In this document: positions 52,444 to 61,210 of the stretch, in pieces
How the letters are laid out: every line of letters starts with the position of its first letter
Position numbering within the stretch: the first letter of the stretch is position 1
Source: Bradyrhizobium sp. Arg816
GTDB taxonomy: Bacteria > Pseudomonadota > Alphaproteobacteria > Rhizobiales > Xanthobacteraceae
DNA: 64,000 nucleotides
NCBI RefSeq assembly: GCF_029989365.1
Contig: NZ_JAPRAQ010000002.1
Location: forward strand, 620,001 to 684,000
Reading direction: 5' to 3'
The notes under the pieces: model-generated
What the model was told of the DNA's origin: nothing
Databases searched by the model: none
Seen by the model: the letters and a program-made list of their open reading frames with translations, nothing else
Position numbers and translations under genes: made by a program

Positions 52444-55400
52444 ATGCGGATTGAGCGGCGCCACACCACTTCGGGACAGTCACCCTACGCGGGAATCGAA
52501 TTCCGGCAGACCACGTCGGAGATCCGGAATCCCGACGGCTCGGTCGTGTTCAAACTTGATGGCGTCGAGGTCCCGACCGAGTGGTCGCAGGTCGCTTCCG
52601 ACGTGCTCGCCCAGAAGTATTTCCGCAAGGCCGGCGTCGCCGCGCGCCTGAAGAAGGTCGAGGAGGAGTCCGTCCCCTCCTTCCTGTGGCGCTCCGTGCC
52701 CGACACCGAGGCCCTCGCCGCTCTCCCTGAGAAAGAGCGCTTCGTCAGCGAGCTCTCGGCCAAGCAGGTGTTCGATCGCCTCGCCGGCTGCTGGACCTAT
52801 TGGGGCTGGAAGGGCAACTACTTCTCCTCCGACGAGGACGCCCAGACCTTCTATGACGAGATCCGCTACATGCTCGCCATGCAGATGGTCGCGCCGAACT
52901 CGCCGCAATGGTTCAACACCGGTCTTCACTGGGCCTATGGCATCGACGGCCCCGGCCAGGGCCATTATTACGTCGACCCCTTCACCGGCAAGCTGACCAA
53001 GTCCAAGTCGGCCTACGAGCACCCGCAGCCGCACGCCTGCTTCATCCAGGGCGTCGGTGACGACCTCGTCAACGAGGGCGGCATCATGGACCTCTGGGTC
53101 CGCGAGGCCCGCCTGTTCAAGTACGGCTCCGGCACCGGCTCCAACTTCTCGCGCCTGCGCGGCGAAGGCGAAAAGCTCTCCGGCGGCGGCCGCTCGTCCG
53201 GCCTGATGAGCTTCCTCAAGATCGGCGACCGCGCGGCGGGCGCGATCAAATCGGGCGGCACCACGCGCCGCGCCGCCAAGATGGTCGTCGTCGACGTCGA
53301 TCACCCCGACATCGAGACCTATATCGACTGGAAGGTGAAGGAGGAGCAGAAGGTCGCAGCTCTCGTCACCGGATCCAAGATCAACCAGAAGCACCTCAAG
53401 GCAGTGCTGAAGGCCTGCGTGAACTGCGAAGGCTCGGGCGACGATTGCTTCGACCCCGAGAAGAACCCGGCCCTCCGCCGCGAGATCAAGCTCGCGCGCC
53501 GCAGCCTCGTGCCTGACAACTACATCAAGCGCGTGATGCAGTTCGCCAAGCAGGGCTACAAGGACATCCAGTTCGACGTCTATGACACCGACTGGGATTC
53601 GGAGGCCTATCTCACGGTGTCGGGCCAGAACTCCAACAACTCGGTCTCGCTGAAGGACGACTTCCTCCGCGCCGTGGAAACGGATGGCGACTGGAACCTG
53701 AACGCGCGCACCTCCAAGAAGGTGACGAAGACGCTGAAGGCGCGCGACCTCTGGGAAAAGATCGGCTACGCCGCCTGGGCGTCGGCAGATCCCGGCCTGC
53801 ACTTCAACACCACCATGAACGACTGGCACACCTGCAAGGCGTCCGGCGACATCCGCGCGTCCAATCCGTGCTCGGAATACATGTTCCTGGACGACACCGC
53901 GTGCAACCTCGCCTCCGCCAACCTGCTGACCTTCTACAACACCGAGACCAAGCAGTTCGACGTGAAGGGCTACGAGCACCTCTGCCAGCTCTGGACCATC
54001 GTGCTCGAAATCTCCGTGATGATGGCGCAGTTCCCGTCGCGCGCGATCGCCGAGCTCTCCTACGAGTTCCGCACGCTCGGCCTCGGCTACGCCAACATCG
54101 GCGGCCTCCTGATGACCATGGGTCTGTCTTATGACTCGAAGGAAGGCCGCGCGCTCTGCGGCGCCCTCACCGCTGTGATGACCGGCATCACCTACAAGAC
54201 CTCGGCGGAGATGGCGGCCGAGCTCGGCACATTCCCCGGTTACAAGAAGAACGCCGCGCACATGCTGCGCGTCATCCGCAACCACCGCCGCGCCGCCCAC
54301 GGCCAGTCCAACGGCTACGAGGCGCTCTCGGTCAACCCGGTGCCGATGGATCTCGTGTCCTGCCCGCAGGCTGACCTCGTCAGCCACGCGCAGGCCGCCT
54401 GGGATGCGGCGCTCGAGCTCGGCGAGAAGCACGGCTATCGCAACGCCCAGACCACGGTGATCGCGCCGACCGGCACGATCGGCCTCGTCATGGATTGCGA
54501 CACCACCGGCATCGAACCCGACTTCGCGCTGGTGAAATTCAAGAAGCTCGCCGGCGGCGGCTACTTCAAGATCATCAACCGCGCGGTCCCCGCGGCGCTG
54601 CGCGCGCTCGGCTATCGCGAAGCTGATATCGCTGAGATCGAGGCCTACGCCGTCGGCCACGGCTCGCTCTCCAACGCGCCTGCTATCAACGCCTCGACGC
54701 TGAAGGCCAAGGGCTTTACCGATGAAGCCATCGCCAAGGTCGAAAAGGCCCTGCCGACCGCCTTCGACATCAAGTTCGCCTTCAACAAGTGGACCTTTGG
54801 CGAAGATTTCATCCGCGATCAGCTCGGCATCGGTGCCGAGGCAATCGCGGCCCCCGGCTTCGACCTCCTCCAGGCGGTCGGGTTTACAAAACGCGAGATC
54901 GAGGCAGCCAACGTCCACATCTGCGGCGCGATGACGGTGGAAGGTGCTCCGCACCTGAAGGCCGAGCACTATTCGGTGTTCGACTGCGCCAATCCCTGCG
55001 GCAAGATCGGCAAGCGCTATCTGTCGGTCGAGAGCCACATCCGCATGATGGCGGCCGCCCAGCCCTTCATCTCGGGCGCGATCTCCAAGACCATCAACAT
55101 GCCGAACGACGCCACGGTGGAGGACTGCAAGTCCGCCTACATGCTGTCGTGGAAGCTCGCGCTGAAGGCCAACGCGCTCTATCGCGACGGCTCCAAGCTC
55201 TCCCAGCCGCTCAACTCGCAGCTCATCGCCGACGATGAGGACGAGGAGGATGCGGTCGAGTCGCTCTACGAGAAGCCGATGGCGGCGCGTGCCGCCCAGG
55301 TCTCGGAAAAGATCGTCGAGAAACTGGTCGAGCGCATCATCGTGATGCGCGAGCGCGAGAAGATGCCGGATCGCCGCAAGGGCTACACCCAGAAGGCGGT

Positions 55401-56211
55401 CGTCGGCGGCCACAAGGTGTACTTACGCACCGGCGAATACGATGACGGCCGTCTCGGCGAGATCTTCATCGACATGCACAAGGAAGGCGCAGCTCTGCGC
55501 TCCTTCATCAACAACTTCGCCATCGCGGTGTCGCTGGGCCTCCAGTACGGCGTGCCGCTCGACGAATATGTCGACGCCTTCACCTTCACCCGCTTCGAGC
55601 CGGCGGGCCCTGTGCAGGGCAACGACAGCATCAAGTACGCGACCTCGATCCTTGACTACGTCTTCCGCGAGCTCGCGGTGAGCTACATGTCGCGCTTCGA
55701 CCTCGCCCATGTCGATCCGACCGAGTCGAATTTCGACGCGCTCGGCAAGGGCGTCGAGGAAGGCAAGGAGCCGGACGAGACCCAGCACGCGACCAAGCTG
55801 GTCTCGCGCGGCCTCACCCGCTCCCGCACCGACAACCTCGTCGTGATGCGCGGCGGCTCCGCCGCGATCGCCCCGGGCAACGACAGCGCCCCGACCGGCG
55901 GCAGCAAGGTCACGGCGCTGGCCTCTCACGGCACCTCGGCCCGCGCCGGCGATGCCATCGAAGGCGCCGTCGCCCTGAAGCAGGAAGCCAGCCACGACCT
56001 CTCGCCTACGGAGAAGTTAGAGGCCCTCCAGTGGAGCAAGGCCGGCAGCACCGCACAGACGCTCGTCCCCACCAAGGCCGAGCGCCGCGCGGAAGCCAAG
56101 GCCAAGGGCTACGAAGGTGAGATGTGCTCAGAGTGCGGCAACTTCACGCTGGTGCGGAATGGCACCTGCATGAAGTGCGACACTTGCGGCTCGACGACGG
56201 GATGTTCGTGA
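52444..56211 (+). CDS. nrdJ: Adenosylcobalamin-dependent (class II) ribonucleotide reductase
   Basis: A 1255-residue enzyme that reduces ribonucleotides to deoxyribonucleotides with adenosylcobalamin as radical source. Catalytic-barrel motifs are [25 protein letters not shown] (53856-53918 region; Cys of NPCSEY and CNLASANL), [20 protein letters not shown] and [19 protein letters not shown] cysteine cluster [11 protein letters not shown] (near 323) and the C-terminal zinc-ribbon [26 protein letters not shown] match the long alphaproteobacterial form. Start is ATG 52444 after AAAGGACGGGG. The only RNR gene seen here; class II enzymes work with or without oxygen. A lower-GC island begins 24 bases after its stop. 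Confidence 0.95.
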   Translation: MRIERRHTTSGQSPYAGIEFRQTTSEIRNPDGSVVFKLDGVEVPTEWSQVASDVLAQKYFRKAGVAARLKKVEEESVPSFLWRSVPDTEALAALPEKERFVSELSAKQVFDRLAGCWTYWGWKGNYFSSDEDAQTFYDEIRYMLAMQMVAPNSPQWFNTGLHWAYGIDGPGQGHYYVDPFTGKLTKSKSAYEHPQPHACFIQGVGDDLVNEGGIMDLWVREARLFKYGSGTGSNFSRLRGEGEKLSGGGRSSGLMSFLKIGDRAAGAIKSGGTTRRAAKMVVVDVDHPDIETYIDWKVKEEQKVAALVTGSKINQKHLKAVLKACVNCEGSGDDCFDPEKNPALRREIKLARRSLVPDNYIKRVMQFAKQGYKDIQFDVYDTDWDSEAYLTVSGQNSNNSVSLKDDFLRAVETDGDWNLNARTSKKVTKTLKARDLWEKIGYAAWASADPGLHFNTTMNDWHTCKASGDIRASNPCSEYMFLDDTACNLASANLLTFYNTETKQFDVKGYEHLCQLWTIVLEISVMMAQFPSRAIAELSYEFRTLGLGYANIGGLLMTMGLSYDSKEGRALCGALTAVMTGITYKTSAEMAAELGTFPGYKKNAAHMLRVIRNHRRAAHGQSNGYEALSVNPVPMDLVSCPQADLVSHAQAAWDAALELGEKHGYRNAQTTVIAPTGTIGLVMDCDTTGIEPDFALVKFKKLAGGGYFKIINRAVPAALRALGYREADIAEIEAYAVGHGSLSNAPAINASTLKAKGFTDEAIAKVEKALPTAFDIKFAFNKWTFGEDFIRDQLGIGAEAIAAPGFDLLQAVGFTKREIEAANVHICGAMTVEGAPHLKAEHYSVFDCANPCGKIGKRYLSVESHIRMMAAAQPFISGAISKTINMPNDATVEDCKSAYMLSWKLALKANALYRDGSKLSQPLNSQLIADDEDEEDAVESLYEKPMAARAAQVSEKIVEKLVERIIVMREREKMPDRRKGYTQKAVVGGHKVYLRTGEYDDGRLGEIFIDMHKEGAALRSFINNFAIAVSLGLQYGVPLDEYVDAFTFTRFEPAGPVQGNDSIKYATSILDYVFRELAVSYMSRFDLAHVDPTESNFDALGKGVEEGKEPDETQHATKLVSRGLTRSRTDNLVVMRGGSAAIAPGNDSAPTGGSKVTALASHGTSARAGDAIEGAVALKQEASHDLSPTEKLEALQWSKAGSTAQTLVPTKAERRAEAKAKGYEGEMCSECGNFTLVRNGTCMKCDTCGSTTGCS

Positions 56212-56235
56212 GGCGGTAGCACTATAAGGAAGGCA

Positions 56236-57006
56236 ATGGATTACGAGGAACACGACGACCGTCGCGTTGCCCGTCGCTCAAACGGCGAATGCCGTTGCAT
56301 TGCCCAAAACACAAAGGCCTATTTTGGCATCAAGAGAACCTGGCCGGTCTACATCGGCCAGGTTCTGCGTTTTGGAAAGGTTCTCACGCTTCGGGGGGAG
56401 AAGCCCCTCGAATACCGAATTGTCGACGATCACGTCCTAGGCACCAAGGATGCTCGAACCGAAGAAATCATTGGCACCATCGTCGTCACGGTTAAGAGAA
56501 CGATCGATTCGCAGGCCTGTTGGGGAGACGATCGGCCAAGAATGACCTTGGCTCACGAACTTGGGCACGCCGTAATGCACGCCACTCCCGGAACGATGGA
56601 TCACCGGCCAGCCGGCGCCACGGGTACGACCAGCCTATCGAAGCTCAACGCTTCCGAGTCGGCAGAACATCAAGCGAAGGTCTTCGCATCAGCATTCCTC
56701 GTTGATGACCGCCGTGCAGCGGAGTTAACATCGCCCCTCGAAATTTCAACTGAGTTCCTCGTTAGCCTGTCCGCCGCGGAAATTTGTTACGAACGGATCC
56801 AAATCGAGCGCGAGAGGGCCGAAGCCGCGGCCCGCGTCCTCAAATCAAATGAGGCGCATCAGGCCCTGATGAAACGAAGCGATCGACGGGCGAATTACCT
56901 GCAAGCTATCTGTCCCAGCTGTAAGTGCCAAACGCTACTGCCCCTCGCGACCAAGGTAGGGTGCGAGACTTGCGGCTACGTGGGCGATCACCCCGAAGAC
57001 GACTAA
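56236..57006 (+). CDS. IrrE/ImmA-type zinc peptidase with C-terminal zinc ribbon
   Basis: A 256-residue protein. HELGH at residues 107-111 (LAHELGHAVMH) with the downstream EHQAKVFASAFLVDD segment matches the ImmA/IrrE (peptidase family M78) core, in which a Glu or Asp of the second segment is the third zinc ligand. Residues about 222-250 add a zinc ribbon (CPSC, 16 residues later CETCGYVGD). Family members cut HTH repressors (DdrO, ImmR) upon DNA damage or phage signals; no HTH is fused or adjacent here. It starts 24 bases after nrdJ and ends 72 bases before the KAP NTPase gene. Codon use is less GC-biased than nrdJ, pointing to transfer. AAGGAAGG precedes the ATG. Confidence 0.82.
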   Translation: MDYEEHDDRRVARRSNGECRCIAQNTKAYFGIKRTWPVYIGQVLRFGKVLTLRGEKPLEYRIVDDHVLGTKDARTEEIIGTIVVTVKRTIDSQACWGDDRPRMTLAHELGHAVMHATPGTMDHRPAGATGTTSLSKLNASESAEHQAKVFASAFLVDDRRAAELTSPLEISTEFLVSLSAAEICYERIQIERERAEAAARVLKSNEAHQALMKRSDRRANYLQAICPSCKCQTLLPLATKVGCETCGYVGDHPEDD

Positions 57007-57078
57007 GAAAGCGGGCACCCACTCTCGCTCTTATTCTAACAAAGATTGCACATCAGGCACCGATTCGGCTTAATCAAC

Positions 57079-58578
57079 ATGCCCCAAAACAAATCAGCTC
57101 CAGCAACTGAGCCGGGCACCGGTGAAATATGGACCGAGGACAAGCTTGGCCGGAGCGAAGAGGCCGCCTTCCTAAAATCATTTCTTCTAAATCGGGTAGG
57201 CGAACGAAAGCGATCGAGCCTGCCAGCATCCTACGTGCTGAACATCGACGCCGAATGGGGACAGGGCAAGTCGTTCTTTTTATCTCGCTTCGGAAGAATG
57301 CTGCGCAAGGATGGCTTCATCGTCGCCGAGGTCAACGCATGGCAAGACGACCATGCAGATGACCCTCTTCTTTCAGTTATGGACGCCATCGACCAAGCAG
57401 TGGCACCGCTAGTAAAGCGTGAAAAGAAGGTTCGGGAACGTTGGAACGAAGCTAAACGAACCGGCGCAGCAATTGCGGTCGCCGCGGCAAAAGGAGCCAC
57501 CGTTCAGATAGCGCGGAAATTCATAGGATCGGGCGTTGACGAGATTGGCACAATTCTCTCGATCGACGCGCCGACTATCACCGAAAAACTCTCAGATGAG
57601 GCGGCCAAGTCTCTGGGCGAAATTGTTGACGAGCAAGGCAAAGTCCTCTTGGCCAGATTTCGCCAAGGAAAAAGGACGATCGACAAGTTCAGGACGACCT
57701 TAGACGAATTCCTACAAGAGGCAGCACACAGGGACCAAGCCCTCCCACTCTTTGTCTTGATCGATGAACTTGATCGGTGTCGCCCGCCATTTGCCATTGC
57801 CATGCTGGAGCGTGTCAAACATCTCTTTGAGATCGATCAGCTTGTGTTCGTAGTTGCGACTGACACTCCGCAGCTCAGCCACTCCGTCGGAGCCATCTAT
57901 GGCGGCGCTTTCAATAGCGCGGGCTACCTCTCTCGCTTTTTCAATCGAACCTACTATTTCGATCAAGCATCGAGAAAAGATTTCGTGGAAGACTTGCTAA
58001 CGCGAACCGCTCTCCGCACAGAAAAGTTGTCGCTACCTCCTCGGGTAGACTTAATAGCTTACTTATCTGAATGTTTCGACTTCTTCGGCCTCGCACTACG
58101 GGATATCGAGCAGATCTATGATATTCTAAGGAGCGTGGTCACCGTTTGGGCAAACAAGTCAAAATTGGAAATCTGTGTGCTGTTTCCAATCGCGGTGGCT
58201 CATCAACAGAGATGGAACCTACCTTTCGATCGCAACTTTTCCTCTTCACTTGGACAACTACGCCAGAGACTTGGCGGCACTGGTAACTGGTCAATTCAAT
58301 TTCCATCGCCCCATTATGGGCAACCGTCTGACGGAGTTTCAGGTCTCAGCCTAGCGAGCGAATTTGTAATTCAATCCGAGCGTGGGTTGCATGATATCAA
58401 CCACGAAGGAACGTCGGCCCATTCTCGGTGGGTTGCCCAACAACTATCTGCAGAATTTGCTACTAACCATGGAAACAGCTGGATAAGGGGTTCCGAGCCG
58501 TTCTCCATTGTACGGCAGTATCCAGAAATGGTCAGAAGCGCGGGCCGACTATTGCCTCAAACCGGAAAGGTCGACTAA
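57079..58578 (+). CDS. KAP-family P-loop NTPase
   Basis: A 499-residue NTPase. The P-loop is AEWGQGKS (Gly63-Lys64-Ser65), followed by the family hallmark VNAWQDDHADDPLLSVMDAI (residues 85-104), Walker B LFVLIDELDRCRP with Asp229-Glu230, and VVATDTPQLSHSVGAIYG. Unlike most KAP proteins it lacks a clear TM insertion between Walker A and B; only a weakly hydrophobic helix (AAIAVAAAKGATVQI) lies there. The family includes PifA, which blocks phage T7 on the F plasmid, and animal Kidins220. The ATG at 57079 is preferred; an in-frame ATG lies at 57046. It probably forms an operon with the IrrE-type peptidase. Lower GC than the flanks. Confidence 0.85.
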   Translation: MPQNKSAPATEPGTGEIWTEDKLGRSEEAAFLKSFLLNRVGERKRSSLPASYVLNIDAEWGQGKSFFLSRFGRMLRKDGFIVAEVNAWQDDHADDPLLSVMDAIDQAVAPLVKREKKVRERWNEAKRTGAAIAVAAAKGATVQIARKFIGSGVDEIGTILSIDAPTITEKLSDEAAKSLGEIVDEQGKVLLARFRQGKRTIDKFRTTLDEFLQEAAHRDQALPLFVLIDELDRCRPPFAIAMLERVKHLFEIDQLVFVVATDTPQLSHSVGAIYGGAFNSAGYLSRFFNRTYYFDQASRKDFVEDLLTRTALRTEKLSLPPRVDLIAYLSECFDFFGLALRDIEQIYDILRSVVTVWANKSKLEICVLFPIAVAHQQRWNLPFDRNFSSSLGQLRQRLGGTGNWSIQFPSPHYGQPSDGVSGLSLASEFVIQSERGLHDINHEGTSAHSRWVAQQLSAEFATNHGNSWIRGSEPFSIVRQYPEMVRSAGRLLPQTGKVD

Positions 58579-58649
58579 TCGGCTCGCCCTGCTGTTGAGC
58601 TCATCCGTCATTGGGCCTGGCAGGCACGAAGGGCTCCAATCATGGGTAG

Positions 58650-59216
58650 TCATGGCTTTCGCTGAGTGCACAAAACACTGTAGTTCGCGTAGCCGCACTT
58701 GTTGCCATCATGAGAGCCGAGCACTGTTACCGTTGACTTTAAGCATCGTTGTTGGGCCCATTTTCCTACATCCGCATAGCAATAGAGATACGCATCGTGC
58801 GGAAATCCGCAGTTGCCCTCGTACTCGCCAGTGCACACCCTAATTTGGTTAGTAACGGTATCAGAAACTCCAAGATAGCCGACAAGCGCGTACGCTCCCC
58901 CTGCTAAAGTTACAAACAGCGCAACTACCAAGCTGAAGCTAAACGCAAACGAACGTCGGCTCGGTTTTGGTAGGAGGAGCGGTGGCGGAGACGGAGGCAA
59001 TTCGGATTCAGCGGGAGGAGGCTCTCTGCGCGCTTTGTTGATCGCGTCCGTTGCCACCCTCTTCAATTCCTCGATGCTCTGAGCCTGTCGCCGCGTTAAC
59101 AGCCACGTAAAGAACGCCCAAAAACCGCCAATAACGGTGGTAGCGAAACCACCGAGTAGTTTAAGGATGTCGAGATTGATGGGATCGTGAAGCCAAACCA
59201 TTACATGATCGAGCAT
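58650..59216 (-). CDS. Two-TM protein with Cys-rich C-terminal domain, unknown
   Basis: A 188-residue protein not recognised. TM1 is residues about 18-40 (LLGGFATTVIGGFWAFFTWLL), followed by a basic helical segment (RRQAQSIEELKRVATDAINKA), a Pro-rich stretch, TM2 near 90-113 and a C-terminal exported domain with five or six Cys (CTGEYEGNCGFPHDAYLYCY ... CLKST ... CGYANYSVLC). The layout suggests an anchored protein with a disulfide-bonded periplasmic domain. It is convergent with the KAP NTPase (71-base gap) and has the same lower GC, so it may belong to the same accessory island. Confidence 0.65.
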   Translation of the reverse strand: MLDHVMVWLHDPINLDILKLLGGFATTVIGGFWAFFTWLLTRRQAQSIEELKRVATDAINKARREPPPAESELPPSPPPLLLPKPSRRSFAFSFSLVVALFVTLAGGAYALVGYLGVSDTVTNQIRVCTGEYEGNCGFPHDAYLYCYADVGKWAQQRCLKSTVTVLGSHDGNKCGYANYSVLCTQRKP

Positions 59217-59289
59217 TTCAACGGCCCTCCCCCTGGCTCAACCAAAGCGAGCATAGATCACTGCCAGGCCTATTTCTATCCAATTGTCG

Positions 59290-59380
59290 TACCGGCCGAA
59301 GCGAGCGCAACCCAGATGAGCGTAGCGATATCCGGGAAGGGTGTAGGATGGGTGGAGCGTTCGCTCCACCCATCCTAAGA
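59290..59380. repeat. Palindromic repeat with a perfect 16-bp stem
   Basis: TAGGATGGGTGGAGCG (59344-59359) and CGCTCCACCCATCCTA (59362-59377) pair perfectly across TT. The left part (GATGAGCGTAGCGATATCCGGG) resembles the left arm of the repeat at 61053-61136 (GATGGAGCGTAGCGAAATCCGGG), so both are members of the same Bradyrhizobium-type family. The hairpin lies just past the stop of the minus-strand gene 59385-59588 and could serve as its terminator. Confidence 0.8.
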
Positions 59381-59384
59381 GACC

Positions 59385-59588
59385 TCACGGCTCATCATTC
59401 GCCGGCGCGTTGCGGCGTGCTTGTCTTGCGGCTTGTCTTGCGTCTTTTCTGGCAACCCAGTGCGCGCGAAATCGCTTCGCGGCATGAAACGCCCGCGGCG
59501 CCACGACCTGAAACGCCATCGAGGCAACGCCGGCGACAAATCCCTTCACCACGTCAAAAGCGAAATCGGGTCCAAAATACTCCCACAT
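59385..59588 (-). CDS. Small basic amphipathic protein, unknown
   Basis: 67 residues. The N-terminal half is hydrophobic or amphipathic (YFGPDFAFDVVKGFVAGVASMAFQ) and the C-terminal half is strongly basic (KRFRAHWVARKDARQAARQARRN). It could be a small membrane-associated protein. No family was recognised. The gene reads as coding by codon use but has only moderate support; its start ATG at 59588 follows GCAGGGTC, a weak ribosome site. Bounded downstream by a palindromic repeat. Confidence 0.5.
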   Translation of the reverse strand: MWEYFGPDFAFDVVKGFVAGVASMAFQVVAPRAFHAAKRFRAHWVARKDARQAARQARRNAPANDEP

Positions 59589-59651
59589 GACCCTGCATCC
59601 TTCTTCGCGAAGGCGCCGCCGGGCAGTCGTGGGCTGACATCAAAAATGGAA

Positions 59652-59678
59652 AGGCCCCGTCAGTCACCGGCGGGGCCT
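59652..59678 (-). terminator. Hairpin in the 59589-59976 gap
   Basis: AGGCCCCG and CGGGGCCT form an 8-bp stem; on the minus strand it is followed by TTTCCATTTTTG, so it would work as a minus-strand terminator. No convincing minus-strand gene lies upstream of it. The remainder of this 388-base gap shows a low-confidence 66-codon plus-strand frame (59738-59938) without a ribosome site. Confidence 0.5.
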
Positions 59679-59976
59679 CAAGAAAAATCCCTGCACGCGC
59701 CATTGCGCGCACGCGAAATCTCTCGGTTCACCCGCTCATGGTGGACACGATGAAAGAGCTGCAAAGCATGGCCGTGCGATTGAAAACGTCCATAGCGATC
59801 ATCCCGAAATTGCCAAATGCCGACCCACACGGTGCGCATCGCCGAGCGGCGCACGAGGGTCTGGTGTCGGAGCCACTGAAGCAGACCTCAGGGCTGCCGT
59901 CTGTGTGCCATTTCACAACTACCGGAAGACATTTATAAGGCATGATGAGCAGGCGTGGCCCGCAGGAAGGACCGCC

Positions 59977-60150
59977 ATGAACGGCAATCGCTACTACGGG
60001 GTTCGGGTCGAGGGCGCCAAATACGGCGTGGGTTTTGGGTCCGCACTCGCCATCGCAATCTCCTACACCAACAATCATTCGATCCTGTGGGCGATCATCC
60101 ACGGGATCTTGGGCTGGCTTTACGTGGTCTATGTCGCCCTGTTCGGATGA
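59977..60150 (+). CDS. Small membrane protein, unknown
   Basis: 57 residues beginning MNGNRYYGVRVEGAKYGVGF, then two hydrophobic stretches (GSALAIAISYT; ILWAIIHGILGWLYVVYVALFG). The second is a clear TM helix. AGGAAGG lies six bases before the ATG, a good ribosome site, which supports translation. Short membrane proteins of this form (a YVVYVALFG-like end) occur widely in bacteria, often annotated as hypothetical. It is followed 224 bases later by the phasin gene on the same strand. Confidence 0.62.
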   Translation: MNGNRYYGVRVEGAKYGVGFGSALAIAISYTNNHSILWAIIHGILGWLYVVYVALFG

Positions 60151-60374
60151 CGACGAATGCGCGAGGATCGATCTCGCCAACCACGAGATCGATGACGCGG
60201 ATGGGGCGAGCATGGTCTCGCGCGCAGGACGGTCAAGACCGGGCAGGATGGCCTTGCCGGTGCCCGGCAAAATCTCACCACATGGCCGCCACGCAAGCGA
60301 CAACCCACAATCGCGATTTCAGCGCAAACACGACGGAGGCTTGCGGCTTCAGCGATATTCGGGAGCCATTTGCA

Positions 60375-60998
60375 ATGTTGGGTACGATCGAAAATAAGCC
60401 AAGGGGAAAATCCGGCCGGCGCGGCGCGAAGAAAAAGCCCGGGCAACGGACCGGGGCCGGCGAGCAACACGCAACTGCGGCCCATCAATTGCCGGATGCC
60501 TCGGCGGAGATCAGCCAAGAGACTAAGCAAGAGACTAAGCAAGAGAACAAGCAAGAGACCAGGCAACAGCACAGCCAAGAGACCGAGCAAGAGATAAGAC
60601 AAGAGACGAGCCGAGAGATCAGTGCGCAGGCCCCCTCGGCTGCGGCCTTGCCTGGCGAGGCTTCCGGGATGGAGATCGCTGCAAGCGCGCCCGTCGCACC
60701 GGTGGAACCCGCCCAGGCCAGCACGCAGGCGATTGCCGATGCCTATAGCGACTACACGAGGACGTCGCTTGAGCACGCCTGGACCTTCCTGGGAAAGCTC
60801 GCGACGGCGCGCTCACCCGTCGAGGCCTTTGAGCTTCAGATGGAGTACGCGAAACAAGTGTGCGGATCGTTGATCGCCGAATCCCGGAAAATCACCGAGT
60901 TGCATGGACAGTTGACCAGACAAAGGGTCATGCATTTTGAGGGGTTCGTGGCCAAGCTCACCCAGACGACGCTCGAAATCCGCGCGACACGTCACTAA
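60375..60998 (+). CDS. Phasin-family protein with repeat-expanded N-terminus
   Basis: About 207 residues. The C-terminal 100 residues (ADAYSDYTRTSLEHAWTFLG; SPVEAFELQMEYAKQVCGSL; LTRQRVMHFEGFVAKLTQTT) are a phasin_2-type helical domain, which coats polyhydroxyalkanoate granules or acts as a general helical surfactant. The N-terminus is basic (RGKSGRRGAKKKPG), reminiscent of the Lys-rich DNA-binding tail of some phasins, and is followed by 8 units of a 12-bp repeat encoding QETK-like tetrapeptides. The frame is open upstream to 59955, but homology begins after the repeat. No PHA synthase gene is in the window. Confidence 0.75.
   Translation: MLGTIENKPRGKSGRRGAKKKPGQRTGAGEQHATAAHQLPDASAEISQETKQETKQENKQETRQQHSQETEQEIRQETSREISAQAPSAAALPGEASGMEIAASAPVAPVEPAQASTQAIADAYSDYTRTSLEHAWTFLGKLATARSPVEAFELQMEYAKQVCGSLIAESRKITELHGQLTRQRVMHFEGFVAKLTQTTLEIRATRH
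60516..60611 (+). repeat. 12-bp coding minisatellite in the phasin gene
   Basis: Eight head-to-tail 12-base units (CAAGAGACTAAG core) encode QETKQETKQENKQETR-type tetrapeptides. The first three differ by at most two bases, so the array is probably young and length-variable. Confidence 0.8.
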
Positions 60999-61052
60999 CG
61001 ACAGCTGCGTATTCCGACGCCGCGGGGCCGGAAGACGCATGAGCCAGCGAGC

Positions 61053-61136
61053 GTAGCCCGGATGGAGCGTAGCGAAATCCGGGACCGGTGTACCTGGTGG
61101 CAACATCCGGATTGCGCTTCGCTCCATCCGGGCTAC
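61053..61136. repeat. Palindromic intergenic repeat
   Basis: GTAGCCCGGATGGAGCG...AGCGAAATCCGGG and CCGGATTGCGCTTCGCTCC...ATCCGGGCTAC are inverted complements and would form a long stem. The element belongs to the same family as 59290-59380 and is, to my knowledge, common in Bradyrhizobium. Confidence 0.82.
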
Positions 61137-61210
61137 GAACTCCAGTTCGGTGTCGGGCCTCGATCCGCCCGCCCCCACCCCCGCCATAATTTCTCCTTCG
61201 CACGCGCGTT

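Noticed and set aside
52480..55413. 977-codon minus-strand frame opposite nrdJ
   Set aside because: Mirror of the NrdJ codon pattern; no recognisable domain or ribosome site.
59738..59938. 66-codon plus-strand frame
   Set aside because: No ribosome site or recognisable domain; kept out of the gene list.
59728..60303. 191-codon minus-strand frame with a terminator-like hairpin downstream
   Set aside because: It covers the antisense of a better small gene with a good ribosome site (59977-60150); the composition is not protein-like.
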